This document shows, piece by piece, positions 9,817 through 18,155 of a DNA stretch of 64,000 nt; within the stretch, counting starts at the first letter, position 1, and the number at the start of each line of letters is the position of its first letter. Under the pieces are notes generated by a model, which worked only from the letters and a program-made list of their open reading frames with translations, was not told the DNA's origin and made no database searches. The position numbers were made by a program, and so were the translations under genes. Source of the DNA: Lysobacter sp. GX 14042 (GTDB taxonomy: Bacteria; Pseudomonadota; Gammaproteobacteria; Xanthomonadales; Xanthomonadaceae); contig NZ_JAJUWY010000008.1 in the NCBI RefSeq assembly GCF_021390425.1, forward strand, positions 56,155-120,154. Direction: 5' to 3'.

Positions 9817-11535
9817 ATGTGCTCGATCCTCGGAATCTTCGGACTGCAGCCCGGTGACGATGTTGCCGGCCTGCGCCGGCAGGCGCTCGATCTGTCGCAG
9901 CGCCAGCGCCACCGCGGGCCCGACTGGAGCGGCGTGCACGCCGACGACGGCGCGATCCTGGTCCACGAGCGGTTGGCGATCGTCGACCCGGCCGGTGGCG
10001 CCCAGCCGCTGTGCTCGGCCGACGGCGACCTGGTGCTGGCGGTCAACGGCGAGATCTACAACCACCGCGCGCTGCGCGGGGAGTTGGCCGATCCCTGGGA
10101 GTTCCAGACCGCCTCCGACTGCGAGGTGATCAATGCGCTGCATGCCCGGGGCGATGACCCGGGCGAGTGGCTGCGGCGGCTCAACGGCATCTTCGCCTTC
10201 GCCCTGTGGGACCGCCCGCGGCGCCGGTGGCTGGTCGCCCGCGACCCGATGGGCGTCGTCCCACTGTACTGGGGCCGCGACGGAAGCGGACGCATGTGCG
10301 TGGCCTCGGAGATGAAGGCGCTGGCCGGCATCTGCTATGACATCGCCCAATTCCCGCCCGGGCATTACTACGACAGCGACGGCGACCGGCTGGTGCGGTA
10401 CTGGCAGCGCCCTTGGCGTGACTACGACACCACCGCGGGCGTGCAGGTCGCGCCGGATGAATTGCGCGCGGCCTTCGAGGCCGCGGTGCACCGGCAGCTG
10501 ATGAGCGACGTGCCCTACGGCGTGCTGCTGTCGGGCGGCCTGGACTCCTCGCTGGTGGCCGCGTGCGCGGCGCGCTTCGCCCGTCGGCGCATCGAGGAGG
10601 ACGACCGCGCCGAGGCCTGGTGGCCGCGGCTGCATTCCTTCGCGATCGGCCTGGAAGGCTCCCCCGACCTGGCCGCCGCGCAGGTCGCCGCCGACGCCCT
10701 GGGCACGGTGCACCACGGTTTCACCTACACCCTGCAGGAGGGCCTGGACGCGCTGCCGGAGGTGATCCGCCACATCGAGAGCTACGACGTCACCACCGTC
10801 CGTGCCTCCACCCCGATGTACCTGCTGGCCCGGCGGATCCGCGCGATGGGGGTGAAGATGGTGCTGTCGGGCGAGGGCAGCGACGAGATCTTCGGCGGCT
10901 ACCTGTACTTCCACAAGGCGCCCGGCGCCCGCCAGTTCCACGAGGAACTGGTGCGCAAGCTCGACGCCCTGCACCAGTACGACTGCCTGCGCGCCAACAA
11001 GTCGATGATGGCCTGGGGCGTCGAGGCGCGGGTGCCGTTCCTGGACCTGGAGTTCCTGGAGGTGGCCATGCGCATGGATGCCGCCGCCAAGATGGTGCGG
11101 CCGCGGTCCGCCACGGCCACCAGCGGGATCAGCTCCGGCACGGACCCGCGACCCGTCGAGAAAGCCGTCCTGCGCGAAGCCTTCGACGGCTACCTCCCGG
11201 ACCCGATCCTCTGGCGCCAGAAGGAGCAGTTCAGCGATGGCGTGGGCTACGGCTGGATCGAGGGACTGAAGGAATACGCCGAAACCCGGGTCGGCGGCCG
11301 CGAGTTCGCCTTCGCCGCCAGCCGCTTCCCGGTGAACCCGCCGATGACCCGGGAGGCCTACCTGTACCGGCATGTCTTCGAGCGCCACTTCCCCGGCGAA
11401 GCCTGCGCTCGCACCGTACCGGGCGGCAAGTCGATCGCCTGCTCGTCACCGGTGGCGATCGCCTGGGATGCGGCGTTCGAGGCCCTGGCGGACCCCTCCG
11501 GCCGTGCGGTGGCGGGGGTGCACCACGCCACGTGA
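9817..11535 (+). CDS. asnB: Asparagine synthase (glutamine-hydrolysing)
   Basis: 572 aa. ATP-dependent conversion of aspartate and glutamine to asparagine and glutamate. The class II glutaminase domain begins with the catalytic Cys2 (MCSILGIFG) and includes RHRGPDWSG and NGEIYNH. The synthetase domain has the PP-loop LLSGGLDSSLVA and LSGEGSDEIFGGYLYFHKAP, as in E. coli AsnB (554 aa). The start is ATG 9817 because the processed N-terminal Cys must be residue 2; GAGGAG is upstream. An extra Ser/Thr/Gly-rich loop (RPRSATATSGISSGTDPR) stands where E. coli has a few residues, just before EKAVLREAFDGYLP. It appears monocistronic. Confidence 0.96.
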   Translation: MCSILGIFGLQPGDDVAGLRRQALDLSQRQRHRGPDWSGVHADDGAILVHERLAIVDPAGGAQPLCSADGDLVLAVNGEIYNHRALRGELADPWEFQTASDCEVINALHARGDDPGEWLRRLNGIFAFALWDRPRRRWLVARDPMGVVPLYWGRDGSGRMCVASEMKALAGICYDIAQFPPGHYYDSDGDRLVRYWQRPWRDYDTTAGVQVAPDELRAAFEAAVHRQLMSDVPYGVLLSGGLDSSLVAACAARFARRRIEEDDRAEAWWPRLHSFAIGLEGSPDLAAAQVAADALGTVHHGFTYTLQEGLDALPEVIRHIESYDVTTVRASTPMYLLARRIRAMGVKMVLSGEGSDEIFGGYLYFHKAPGARQFHEELVRKLDALHQYDCLRANKSMMAWGVEARVPFLDLEFLEVAMRMDAAAKMVRPRSATATSGISSGTDPRPVEKAVLREAFDGYLPDPILWRQKEQFSDGVGYGWIEGLKEYAETRVGGREFAFAASRFPVNPPMTREAYLYRHVFERHFPGEACARTVPGGKSIACSSPVAIAWDAAFEALADPSGRAVAGVHHAT

Positions 11536-11689
11536 GGCAGTACGGGCGCCGGGATCCAGTCCCGCCAGTAGTTGTCCGCCAAGGCGCCCGACACCCACAC
11601 GTGATAGGTTCGCCCAAGGGCAGCCATGTACGGCTGGCTCACAGGGAAGTAACGCGGCGCAGGTGGCGCCAACCACGGAGGGTGAGGAA

Positions 11690-12160
11690 ATGCAGCAGGC
11701 TGCCCAGGCGGTGGCGGAACGACGTCCCGCCAACATCGATCAGCTGGTCCTGATCATCCAGCGCGAGTTTCCCCGGGCCGGGATCCGCATCACCGGCCGG
11801 GCCCGGACGGTGCGGCGTCAGGCGGAATTGATGGCGCAACGCATCCGCGCGAACCGACTGGAGTTCCTGGGGACCTATCGCACGGCGCGCCACATCATCG
11901 AGATGGACGAGTGGTATCAGCGCAGTCCGCGCGCAACCGAGCAGCAGACGGTGGACGAGTTCGAGCGGCTGATCCATGAAGCCCGCGCGCGTGGGGCGCT
12001 CGTGTCGAACCATTTGTCCGACAGCGCGCGCGACATCAGCTGGCCGATGGGTTCGGCACGCGAACTGGACCAGATCGAGGTGCGGATCATCGAGCTTGGC
12101 GCAACGGTATTGCGTGAGCCCCATGCGGCAGGCGGGAGGCACTGGCATGTGGACTGGTAG
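11690..12160 (+). CDS. Small M15-type (D-Ala-D-Ala carboxypeptidase-like) peptidase domain protein
   Basis: 156 aa, no signal peptide or membrane segment. The C-terminal half carries a zinc-site pattern like M15 peptidases (VanY/VanX, phage endolysins): SNHLSDSARDIS gives H108-x6-D115, and GGRHWHVDW gives the H151-x-H153 pair at the very C-terminus. The N-terminal part (FPRAGIRITGRARTVRRQAELM) resembles the start of the same fold. It would be expected to cleave peptidoglycan peptides, but the cytosolic appearance means it needs another export route, or is a regulatory or phage-derived enzyme. The ATG at 11690 has GGAGGGTGAGGAA immediately upstream. Its 3' end overlaps the downstream lipoprotein gene by 14 nt. 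I cannot name it more precisely. Confidence 0.65.
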   Translation: MQQAAQAVAERRPANIDQLVLIIQREFPRAGIRITGRARTVRRQAELMAQRIRANRLEFLGTYRTARHIIEMDEWYQRSPRATEQQTVDEFERLIHEARARGALVSNHLSDSARDISWPMGSARELDQIEVRIIELGATVLREPHAAGGRHWHVDW

Positions 12161-12707
12161 CTTTCGCGTTCTGCAAACGGCCGCCGCCGCGGCTGTCCTG
12201 GCATGGGCGCTGGCTTCATGTGCCTCTCCTGCAGCGCAGCAAGTGTCCGCCGACGGCGGTGGCGCGCAGCCCGCCGTCGCCTGGTGGTATGACCTGGAGC
12301 TGGATCCCGTGGATGGCGAGGTCCGTGGGATCCCGGTCGGGGAGTTTGATCCCGGCTGGGCGGCAGCAAGCGGGCTTGGCGAGGAGGAGCTCGCCTTGCA
12401 TGTCGCTCCGGCCGGGCTCGCGGCCCTGCGGGATGCGGGGCTTTACTTCGTCACCAGCCAGGATCTGGATCTGGATGGCGTCGTCGAAGACGTTTTCGTG
12501 GGAACGTACGAGGCCCAGGACGGGGGCCGCGGACGATTCCTCGCCATTTCCCGTGGGGGCCGGCTGCTGCGGCACTTCGTGCAGTCCGGCAGCGCAGGTT
12601 TCAGCGCACTGCTGCCGGTGCAAGGCGGCGTGCGCTGGTACAAGTGCCTGGAATGCGGCGAGTACGAGCTGCTCCGCTGGACCGGTGGATCCTACGTCCT
12701 GGAGTAA
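12147..12707 (+). CDS. Hypothetical lipoprotein overlapping the M15-like gene
   Basis: 186 aa. A type II signal peptide ends in LASC (lipid-acceptor C25), predicting a membrane-anchored periplasmic protein. The mature part has a DLDLDGVVEDVFVGTY segment (about 106-121) like an FG-GAP or EF-hand-type calcium loop, and a CLEC pair at C167/C170 that could bind metal or form a disulfide. GGGAGG 7 nt before the ATG at 12147 decides this start; an earlier in-frame ATG at 12123 is less well placed. Its 14-nt overlap with the peptidase gene implies coupling. A periplasmic immunity or chaperone-like role for its partner is possible but unproven. It converges on parC with a 3-nt gap. Confidence 0.7.
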   Translation: MWTGSFRVLQTAAAAAVLAWALASCASPAAQQVSADGGGAQPAVAWWYDLELDPVDGEVRGIPVGEFDPGWAAASGLGEEELALHVAPAGLAALRDAGLYFVTSQDLDLDGVVEDVFVGTYEAQDGGRGRFLAISRGGRLLRHFVQSGSAGFSALLPVQGGVRWYKCLECGEYELLRWTGGSYVLE

Positions 12708-12710
12708 TCC

Positions 12711-14954
12711 TCAGCCGACCGCCAACCCTTCCACCTTCTGCCACCCCCGCGGCAACAACCCGCCGCGGCTGGCCCGGGCGCCCAGGTAGTTCTCCAGGTC
12801 CTTCCAGGCCAAGGTCATGGTCCGCGCGCCGGACATGACCTGCAGGCTCGCGCCTTCCGGCACCACCGCCACGGCGACCACCCGTTCGGTCCCCAGCCTG
12901 GCCTTGGGGATGTTGATCAGCTTGTTGCCCTTGCCCTTGTCCAGTTCCGGCAGTTCGCTGACCGGGAAGGCCAGCAGGTGGCCGGCGGTGGTGGCGACCA
13001 CGACGCGGTCGCCCTCCACCGAGGCCACCGGCACCGGCTGCAGCACCGCCGCCCCCGGGGTCAGGGTCAGCATCGCCTTGCCGGCCTTGTTGCGGCTGGT
13101 GAGGTTGGCGAAGCGGGTCACGAAGCCGTAGCCGTGGCTGGAGGCGAGCACGAAACGGTCGGCGTCGGTGCCGCTGGCCAGGGCCTCGAAGGAGGCGCCG
13201 GCGGCCGGCGAGAAGCGCCCGGTCAGCGGTTCGCCGTTGCCGCGGGCGCCGGGCAGCCCGTGGACCAGGGTCGAGTAGCTGCGCCCGGTGGAGTCCAGGA
13301 ACGCCACCTGCTGGTTGCTGCGGGCCGGGCCGGCGGCCAGCAGCGCATCGCCCTCGCGATAGTTGAGCGAGGCCGCGTCCACGTCGTGCCCCTTGGCCGC
13401 GCGCACCCAGCCCTTGCGGCTGAGGATCACGGTCATCGGCTCGCTCGGGGTCAGCTCGGTTTCCGAAAGCGCCTGCGCGGCGCCGCGGGCGACCAGCGGC
13501 GAGCGGCGGGCGTCGCCGAACTTCTTCGCATCGGCCAGCAGTTCTTCCTTGATCAGCCGCTTGAGCTTCGCCTTGCTGCCCAGGGTGGCGGTGAGGGTCT
13601 CGCGTTCGGACTCCAGCTCGGCCTGTTCGCCGCGGATCTTCATTTCCTCCAGCCGTGCCAGCTGGCGCAGGCGGGTCTCGAGGATGTAGTCGGTCTGTTC
13701 CCCGCTCAGGGCGAAACGCTCCATCAGCACCGGACGCGGCTCGTCCTCGCTGCGGATGATGCGGATCACCTCGTCGAGGTTGAGGAAGGCGACCAGCAGG
13801 CCTTCCAGCAGGTGCAGCCGGCGCTCGACCTTTTCCAGGCGGTGGGTCAGGCGGCGGGTGACGGTGTCGGCGCGGAACTGCAGCCATTCGCCCAGGAAGG
13901 CGCGCAGGCCCTTGACCTGCGGCCGGCCATCCAGGCCGATCACGTTGAGGTTGACCCGGTAGCTGCGCTCCAGGTCGGTGGTCGCCAGCAGGTGGCCCAT
14001 CAGCTGCTCGGCATCGACCCGGCTGGAGCGCGGCACCAGCACGATCCGGGTCGGGTTGGCATGGTCGGACTCGTCGCGGATGTCCTCCAGCCACGGCAGC
14101 TTCTTGGCCCGCATCTGGGCGGCGACCTGCTCGATCACCTTGCCCGGCGAGACCTGGTGGGGCAGGGCGCCGACCACGATGTTCTGGCCGTCGCGTTCCC
14201 AGGTGGCGCGGGCGCGCACGCTGCCGTGGCCGGTCTCGTACATGCGCAGCAGGTCGGCGGCCGGGGTGATGATCTCCGCCTCGGTCGGGTAGTCCGGGCC
14301 GCGCACGTGCTCGCACAGGTCGGCGGTGGTCGCCTCCGGGTCGTCGAGCAGCCGCACGCAGGCGCTGACCACCTCCGACAGGTTGTGCGGCGGGACATCG
14401 GTGGCCATGCCCACTGCGATCCCGGTGGTGCCGTTGAGCAGCAGGTGCGGCAGCCGCGCCGGCATCCACGAGGGCTCCTCCAGGGTGCCGTCGAAGTTCG
14501 GCACCCAGTCCACCGTCCCGTGTGCCAGCTCGCCCAGCAGCACCTCGGAGATCGGCGCCAGGCGCGACTCGGTGTAGCGCATCGCCGCGAACGACTTGGG
14601 ATCGTCGGAGGAGCCGAAGTTGCCCTGGCCCTCGATCAGCGGATAGCGGTACGAGAACGGCTGGGCCATGAGCACCATCGCCTCGTAGCAGGCGCTGTCG
14701 CCGTGCGGGTGGTACTTGCCGATCACGTCGCCGATGGTGCGCGCGGACTTTTTCGGCTTGGCGCCCGCGCCCAGGCCCAGCTCGGTCATCGAGTAGATGA
14801 TCCGGCGCTGCACCGGCTTGAGCCCGTCGCCGATGAACGGCAGGGCGCGGTCCAGCACCACGTACATCGAATAATCAAGGTAGGCGCGTTCGGCGTACTC
14901 GCGCAGCGGGATCTGCTCGAAGCCGTGGAAGTCGGAGCGTACGGACTCGGTCAT
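12711..14954 (-). CDS. parC: DNA topoisomerase IV subunit A
   Basis: 747 aa. The DNA-cleaving subunit of topoisomerase IV, which decatenates daughter chromosomes with ParE. The catalytic tyrosine is Y127 in [12 protein letters not shown]. The quinolone-determining region [15 protein letters not shown] keeps the sensitive-type Ser (S87, equivalent to E. coli S80) and Glu (E91, equivalent to E84). The C-terminal pinwheel domain is present (for example [19 protein letters not shown]). Length matches gammaproteobacterial ParC (about 750 aa). The start [20 protein letters not shown] is conserved. rnk lies immediately upstream on the same strand, with 24 nt between. Confidence 0.97.
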   Translation of the reverse strand: MTESVRSDFHGFEQIPLREYAERAYLDYSMYVVLDRALPFIGDGLKPVQRRIIYSMTELGLGAGAKPKKSARTIGDVIGKYHPHGDSACYEAMVLMAQPFSYRYPLIEGQGNFGSSDDPKSFAAMRYTESRLAPISEVLLGELAHGTVDWVPNFDGTLEEPSWMPARLPHLLLNGTTGIAVGMATDVPPHNLSEVVSACVRLLDDPEATTADLCEHVRGPDYPTEAEIITPAADLLRMYETGHGSVRARATWERDGQNIVVGALPHQVSPGKVIEQVAAQMRAKKLPWLEDIRDESDHANPTRIVLVPRSSRVDAEQLMGHLLATTDLERSYRVNLNVIGLDGRPQVKGLRAFLGEWLQFRADTVTRRLTHRLEKVERRLHLLEGLLVAFLNLDEVIRIIRSEDEPRPVLMERFALSGEQTDYILETRLRQLARLEEMKIRGEQAELESERETLTATLGSKAKLKRLIKEELLADAKKFGDARRSPLVARGAAQALSETELTPSEPMTVILSRKGWVRAAKGHDVDAASLNYREGDALLAAGPARSNQQVAFLDSTGRSYSTLVHGLPGARGNGEPLTGRFSPAAGASFEALASGTDADRFVLASSHGYGFVTRFANLTSRNKAGKAMLTLTPGAAVLQPVPVASVEGDRVVVATTAGHLLAFPVSELPELDKGKGNKLINIPKARLGTERVVAVAVVPEGASLQVMSGARTMTLAWKDLENYLGARASRGGLLPRGWQKVEGLAVG

Positions 14955-14978
14955 GCGGAAACGGGTACCTGGAGGTGG

Positions 14979-15362
14979 TTACTTGATGGAAAGGACGCGC
15001 AGGGTCAGCCGGCGGGCGCCGGGTGCCGGCCACTCGATGCGGTCACCCACGTGCAGTCCCAGCAGCGCGCTGCCCACCGGGGCCAGGATCGAGACCTTGC
15101 CGCTGCTGCCATCCATCTCGTGCGGATAGACCAGGGTGATCTCGTGCTCTGCGCCGTTGGCCTCGTCGACGAAGCGCGCGGTGGAATTCATGGTGATCAC
15201 GTCGCCGGGCATGTCGCCGGGCTCGAGCACTTCGGCGCGGGCCAGCTCGTCGCGCAGCGCATCGACGTCCAGGCCCGGCGGCAGCCGCTTTTCCAGCAGC
15301 GCCTCCAGGCGCTCGCAATCGATGCGGGAGATCACCAGCGGCGGGCGGGGCGGGGTGTTCAT
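14979..15362 (-). CDS. rnk: Regulator of nucleoside diphosphate kinase (Rnk, GreA/GreB C-terminal fold)
   Basis: 127 aa. Matches Rnk throughout: ISRIDCERLEALLEK at the N-terminus, DMPGDVITMNSTARF in the middle, and LVYPHEMDGSSGKVSILAPVGSALLGL in the FKBP-like C-terminal domain shared with GreA. Rnk binds RNA polymerase near the secondary channel and affects Ndk level in E. coli. The start is ATG 15362 where homology begins. A strong hairpin (15411-15438) lies in its 5' region. It is followed by parC. Confidence 0.9.
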   Translation of the reverse strand: MNTPPRPPLVISRIDCERLEALLEKRLPPGLDVDALRDELARAEVLEPGDMPGDVITMNSTARFVDEANGAEHEITLVYPHEMDGSSGKVSILAPVGSALLGLHVGDRIEWPAPGARRLTLRVLSIK

Positions 15363-15410
15363 GCAGGGGGCTCCGGCCGCGCTCGGGCGGCCACGAAGGC
15401 TGGGAACGAC

Positions 15411-15438
15411 GCGGGCGACGCACGTGTACGTCGCCCGC
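15411..15438. other. Perfect 10-bp hairpin in the rnk 5' region
   Basis: GCGGGCGACG/CGTCGCCCGC with the 8-nt loop CACGTGTA lies about 50 nt upstream of the rnk ATG. There is no U-run on either side. It could act in the rnk leader or be a protein-binding palindrome. Confidence 0.5.
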
Positions 15439-15513
15439 GGGCAGGAATATCGCCATCCGACGTTAGCGGGCAAACCGCCGGCCGGCAATACGGATGGATG
15501 TACACGCAATGTG

Positions 15514-15542
15514 TTGACAAGCACGGCCGCACGCCGCATCAT
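15514..15542 (+). promoter_or_regulatory. Sigma-70 promoter of tRNA-Leu
   Basis: A consensus -35 TTGACA (15514-15519) and a -10 CATCAT (15537-15542) are separated by 17 nt. The start would fall near 15549 in a GC-rich discriminator (GCGCGG), the kind linked to stringent control of stable RNA. The tRNA begins at 15577. Confidence 0.65.
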
Positions 15543-15576
15543 GCGCGGCCTCGCACCGCTGCATGGCGGCTGCAGG

Positions 15577-15663
15577 GCCCAGGTGGCGGAATTGGTAGAC
15601 GCACTAGCTTCAGGTGCTAGCGGGGGCAACTCCGTGGAGGTTCGAGTCCTCTCCTGGGCACCA
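15577..15663 (+). tRNA. leuT-like: tRNA-Leu, anticodon CAG
   Basis: Class II tRNA of 87 nt including encoded CCA. The acceptor stem GCCCAGG pairs with CCTGGGC, the D-arm contains GGCGGAATTGGTAGACGC, the anticodon stem CTAGC/GCTAG encloses TTCAGGT (anticodon CAG), a long variable arm follows, and the T-arm contains GGTTCGAGTCC. It reads CUG, the dominant leucine codon in this GC-rich DNA. Confidence 0.97.
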
Positions 15664-15700
15664 GACATTGTCCGACGACTACCATGTCGGACGCACAAGA

Positions 15701-15722
15701 CCCCGCTCCGGCGGGGTTTTTT
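15701..15722 (+). terminator. Rho-independent terminator of tRNA-Leu
   Basis: CCCCGC-TCCG-GCGGGG stem-loop followed by six T residues, 38 nt after the tRNA 3' end. Confidence 0.9.
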
Positions 15723-15769
15723 GTTGCCCGGGTCCCGGGCCGGGCCACGGTCCGTTGACGGATGCGCTG

Positions 15770-15775
15770 TACCAT
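15770..15775 (+). promoter_or_regulatory. Candidate -10 of rnr (leaderless)
   Basis: TACCAT ends 6 nt before the rnr ATG at 15782, with no Shine-Dalgarno in between. A TTGACG lies only 9 nt upstream, which is too close to be its -35. Confidence 0.35.
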
Positions 15776-15781
15776 CCGCGC

Positions 15782-18100
15782 ATGACAAAGACCCGTAACA
15801 AGCGCGGAGCCGGTGCCGGCACGCCACGCACGAAGACCGGCGGCAAGGCCGCCGCCGATCCCCACGCCGCCCGCGAGGCCGCCCGCTACGAGAACCCGAT
15901 CGCCAGCCGCGAGCTGATCCTGCAGACGCTCGCCGATTCCGACGGTCCGATGGACCCCGATGCGCTGGCCGCGCAACTGGGCCTGGCCGATGGCGAGCGC
16001 TTCAATGCCCTCGGCGCACGCCTGCGGGCCATGCTCCGCGACGGCCAGCTGCACCAGAACCGCCGCGGCGGGCTGGTGCCGGCGCGCCGGGTCGACCTGA
16101 TCTCCGGCAGCGTGATCGCCAACCCCGACGGCTTCGGCTTCCTGCGCCCCGACGACGGCCCCGGCGGCGACGACCTGTTCCTGCCGCCGTTCGAGATGCG
16201 CAAGGTGATGCACGGCGACCGCGTGCTCGCCCACGTCACCGGCGTGGACCGGCGCGGCCGCCGCGAGGGTGCGATCGTCGAGGTGCTCGAGCGGCGCCTG
16301 AGCCGGATGATCGGCCGCTTCGTGCTCGAGGACGGGGTGAGCTACGTCGAGCCCGACGATGCCCGCATCCAGCGCAACATCCTGATCCCGCCCGAGCACC
16401 GCGGCGAGGCCCGCGACGGCCAGCTGGTGGTCTGCGAGATCACCCGCGCGCCCGAACCGCGCCGTGCCCCGCTGGGCCGGATCCTGACCGTGCTGGGCGA
16501 CCGGCTGACCGCCTCGCTGGCGGTGCAGGCGGCGATCCATGGCCACGACATCCCGCACGAGTTCCCGCAGCCGGTGCTCGACGAGGCCACCGCGCTGCCG
16601 CACCGGGTCGAGGAGGCGGAGATCGCCGGCCGCGTGGACATCCGCGACCTGCCGCTGGTGACCATCGACGGCGAGGACGCCAAGGACTTCGACGACGCGG
16701 TGTACTGCGAGACCAACCGCGACGGCTTCCGCCTGGTGGTCGCGATCGCCGATGTCTCCCATTACGTGTGCCCCGGGCACCCGCTGGACGAGGAGGCGCA
16801 GAAGCGCGCGACCTCGGTGTACTTCCCCGGTTTCGTGGTTCCGATGCTGCCCGAGACCCTGTCCAACGGGATCTGCTCGCTCAAGCCGAAGGTCGACCGG
16901 CTGTGCTTCGTCTGCGACATGCAGGTCGACCGCCAGGGCCGGGTGACCGGCTCGAGGTTCTACGAGGCGGTAATGCACTCGCACGCGCGGCTGACCTACA
17001 CCCAGGTCTGGAACGCGGTCGGCGGCGACGTCACCGACGAGCAGCGCGGTGAGGCGCTGGAAATGATCGGGCCGGTGTTGCCGCAGGTCCAGCGGCTGCA
17101 CCAGCTCTACCAGGTGCTGCGCAAGGCGCGCGAGAAGCGCGGCGCGATCGAGTTCGAATCCAGCGAGGTCCGCTTCGTCCTCGGCAGCAAGGGCGAGGTC
17201 ACCCAGGCCGGGATGATCGTGCGCAACGACGCCCACAAGCTGATCGAGGAGTGCATGATCGCGGCCAACGTGGAGGCGGCGAAATACCTGATCGAGAAGG
17301 AAGTCCCGGCGCCGTTCCGCATCCACGACCGCCCGCCGGAGCAGAAGTACGCGGACCTGCTGGAGTTCCTCAAGGAGTTCAAGCTGCGCATGCCGCCTTG
17401 GGCCAAGGTGCAGCCGCGCGACTACACCCAGCTGCTGCGCGGGATCCGCGAGCGCGCCGATTCCACCCTGATCGAGTCGGTGATGCTGCGCAGCCAGTCA
17501 CTGGCGGTCTACCAGCCCGAGAATGTCGGCCACTTCGGCCTGGCGCTGGAAGCCTACGCGCACTTCACCTCGCCGATCCGCCGCTACGCCGACCTGCTGG
17601 TGCACCGGGCGATCAAGCACGCGCTCACCGGCAAGCGCCCGGAGAAGTTCCGCTACTCGCCCAGCGACATGGCCCAACTCGCGCTGCAGTGTTCCGAGCG
17701 CGCGCGCCGTGCCGAGGACGCCGAGCGCGAGGTCGACGACCGCTACCGCGCCGCCTGGATGGAGCAGCATGTCGGTGGCGAGTTCGATGGCGTGATCAGC
17801 GGGGTGACCAGCTTCGGCCTGTTCGTCGAGCTCGACGGCTCCAAGGTCAACGGCCTGGTCCACGTCACCCAGTTGCCGCACGACTACTACTCGTTCGATC
17901 CGATCCGCAAGACGCTGAGCGGGGAACGCCACGGGCGCCAGTACCGCCTTGGCGACCGGGTGTCGATCATCGTCCTCAAGGCCAGCGTCGAGGAGCGCAA
18001 GATCGACTTCCGCCTGGTCCGCGAGGACGAAGGCGCGACGGCCCCCAAGGCCCCACCCGAGCGCGGCAAGCCGGCCAAACGCCCCAAACAGGAATATTGA
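15782..18100 (+). CDS. rnr: Ribonuclease R
   Basis: 772 aa. A 3'-5' hydrolytic exoribonuclease of the RNB (RNase II) family that degrades structured RNA. The order is a basic N-terminal tail, a winged-helix region (ILQTLADSDGPMDPDALAAQ), cold-shock domains (SGSVIANPDGFGFLRPD and following), the RNB catalytic core with DGEDAKDFDDAVYCE (Mg-binding Asp cluster) and FTSPIRRYADLLVHRAIKH, an S1 domain (GEFDGVISGVTSFGLFVELD) and a short basic C-terminal tail. ATG 15782 is the first plausible start after the tRNA terminator. It is followed by rlmB, as in many gammaproteobacteria. Confidence 0.96.
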   Translation: MTKTRNKRGAGAGTPRTKTGGKAAADPHAAREAARYENPIASRELILQTLADSDGPMDPDALAAQLGLADGERFNALGARLRAMLRDGQLHQNRRGGLVPARRVDLISGSVIANPDGFGFLRPDDGPGGDDLFLPPFEMRKVMHGDRVLAHVTGVDRRGRREGAIVEVLERRLSRMIGRFVLEDGVSYVEPDDARIQRNILIPPEHRGEARDGQLVVCEITRAPEPRRAPLGRILTVLGDRLTASLAVQAAIHGHDIPHEFPQPVLDEATALPHRVEEAEIAGRVDIRDLPLVTIDGEDAKDFDDAVYCETNRDGFRLVVAIADVSHYVCPGHPLDEEAQKRATSVYFPGFVVPMLPETLSNGICSLKPKVDRLCFVCDMQVDRQGRVTGSRFYEAVMHSHARLTYTQVWNAVGGDVTDEQRGEALEMIGPVLPQVQRLHQLYQVLRKAREKRGAIEFESSEVRFVLGSKGEVTQAGMIVRNDAHKLIEECMIAANVEAAKYLIEKEVPAPFRIHDRPPEQKYADLLEFLKEFKLRMPPWAKVQPRDYTQLLRGIRERADSTLIESVMLRSQSLAVYQPENVGHFGLALEAYAHFTSPIRRYADLLVHRAIKHALTGKRPEKFRYSPSDMAQLALQCSERARRAEDAEREVDDRYRAAWMEQHVGGEFDGVISGVTSFGLFVELDGSKVNGLVHVTQLPHDYYSFDPIRKTLSGERHGRQYRLGDRVSIIVLKASVEERKIDFRLVREDEGATAPKAPPERGKPAKRPKQEY

Positions 18101-18104
18101 CCAC

Positions 18105-18145
18105 GTAGGGTGCGACAGCCGCCACCGGCGGCTGTCGCACCCTAC
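18105..18145. repeat. GTAG-headed REP palindrome (complete, perfect)
   Basis: The arm GTAGGGTGCGACAGCCGCC pairs with a perfect 19-nt complement across a 3-nt loop (ACC). It lies in the 55-nt gap between rnr and rlmB. Its right end, CCCTAC followed by AAT, creates TACAAT at 18143-18148, 7 nt before the rlmB ATG, which looks like a -10 element. Confidence 0.9.
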
Positions 18146-18155
18146 AATTCCCCCC

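Noticed and set aside
11536..11689. Minus-strand peptide in the asnB downstream gap with several Trp and Tyr (for example HVWVSGALADNYWRDW)
   Set aside because: Short, no start or ribosome binding site, overlaps asnB; could be a relic but I cannot support a gene.
12978..15620. An 880-codon plus-strand open frame across parC and rnk
   Set aside because: Runs antisense through two well-identified genes and into the tRNA; shadow of GC-rich coding.
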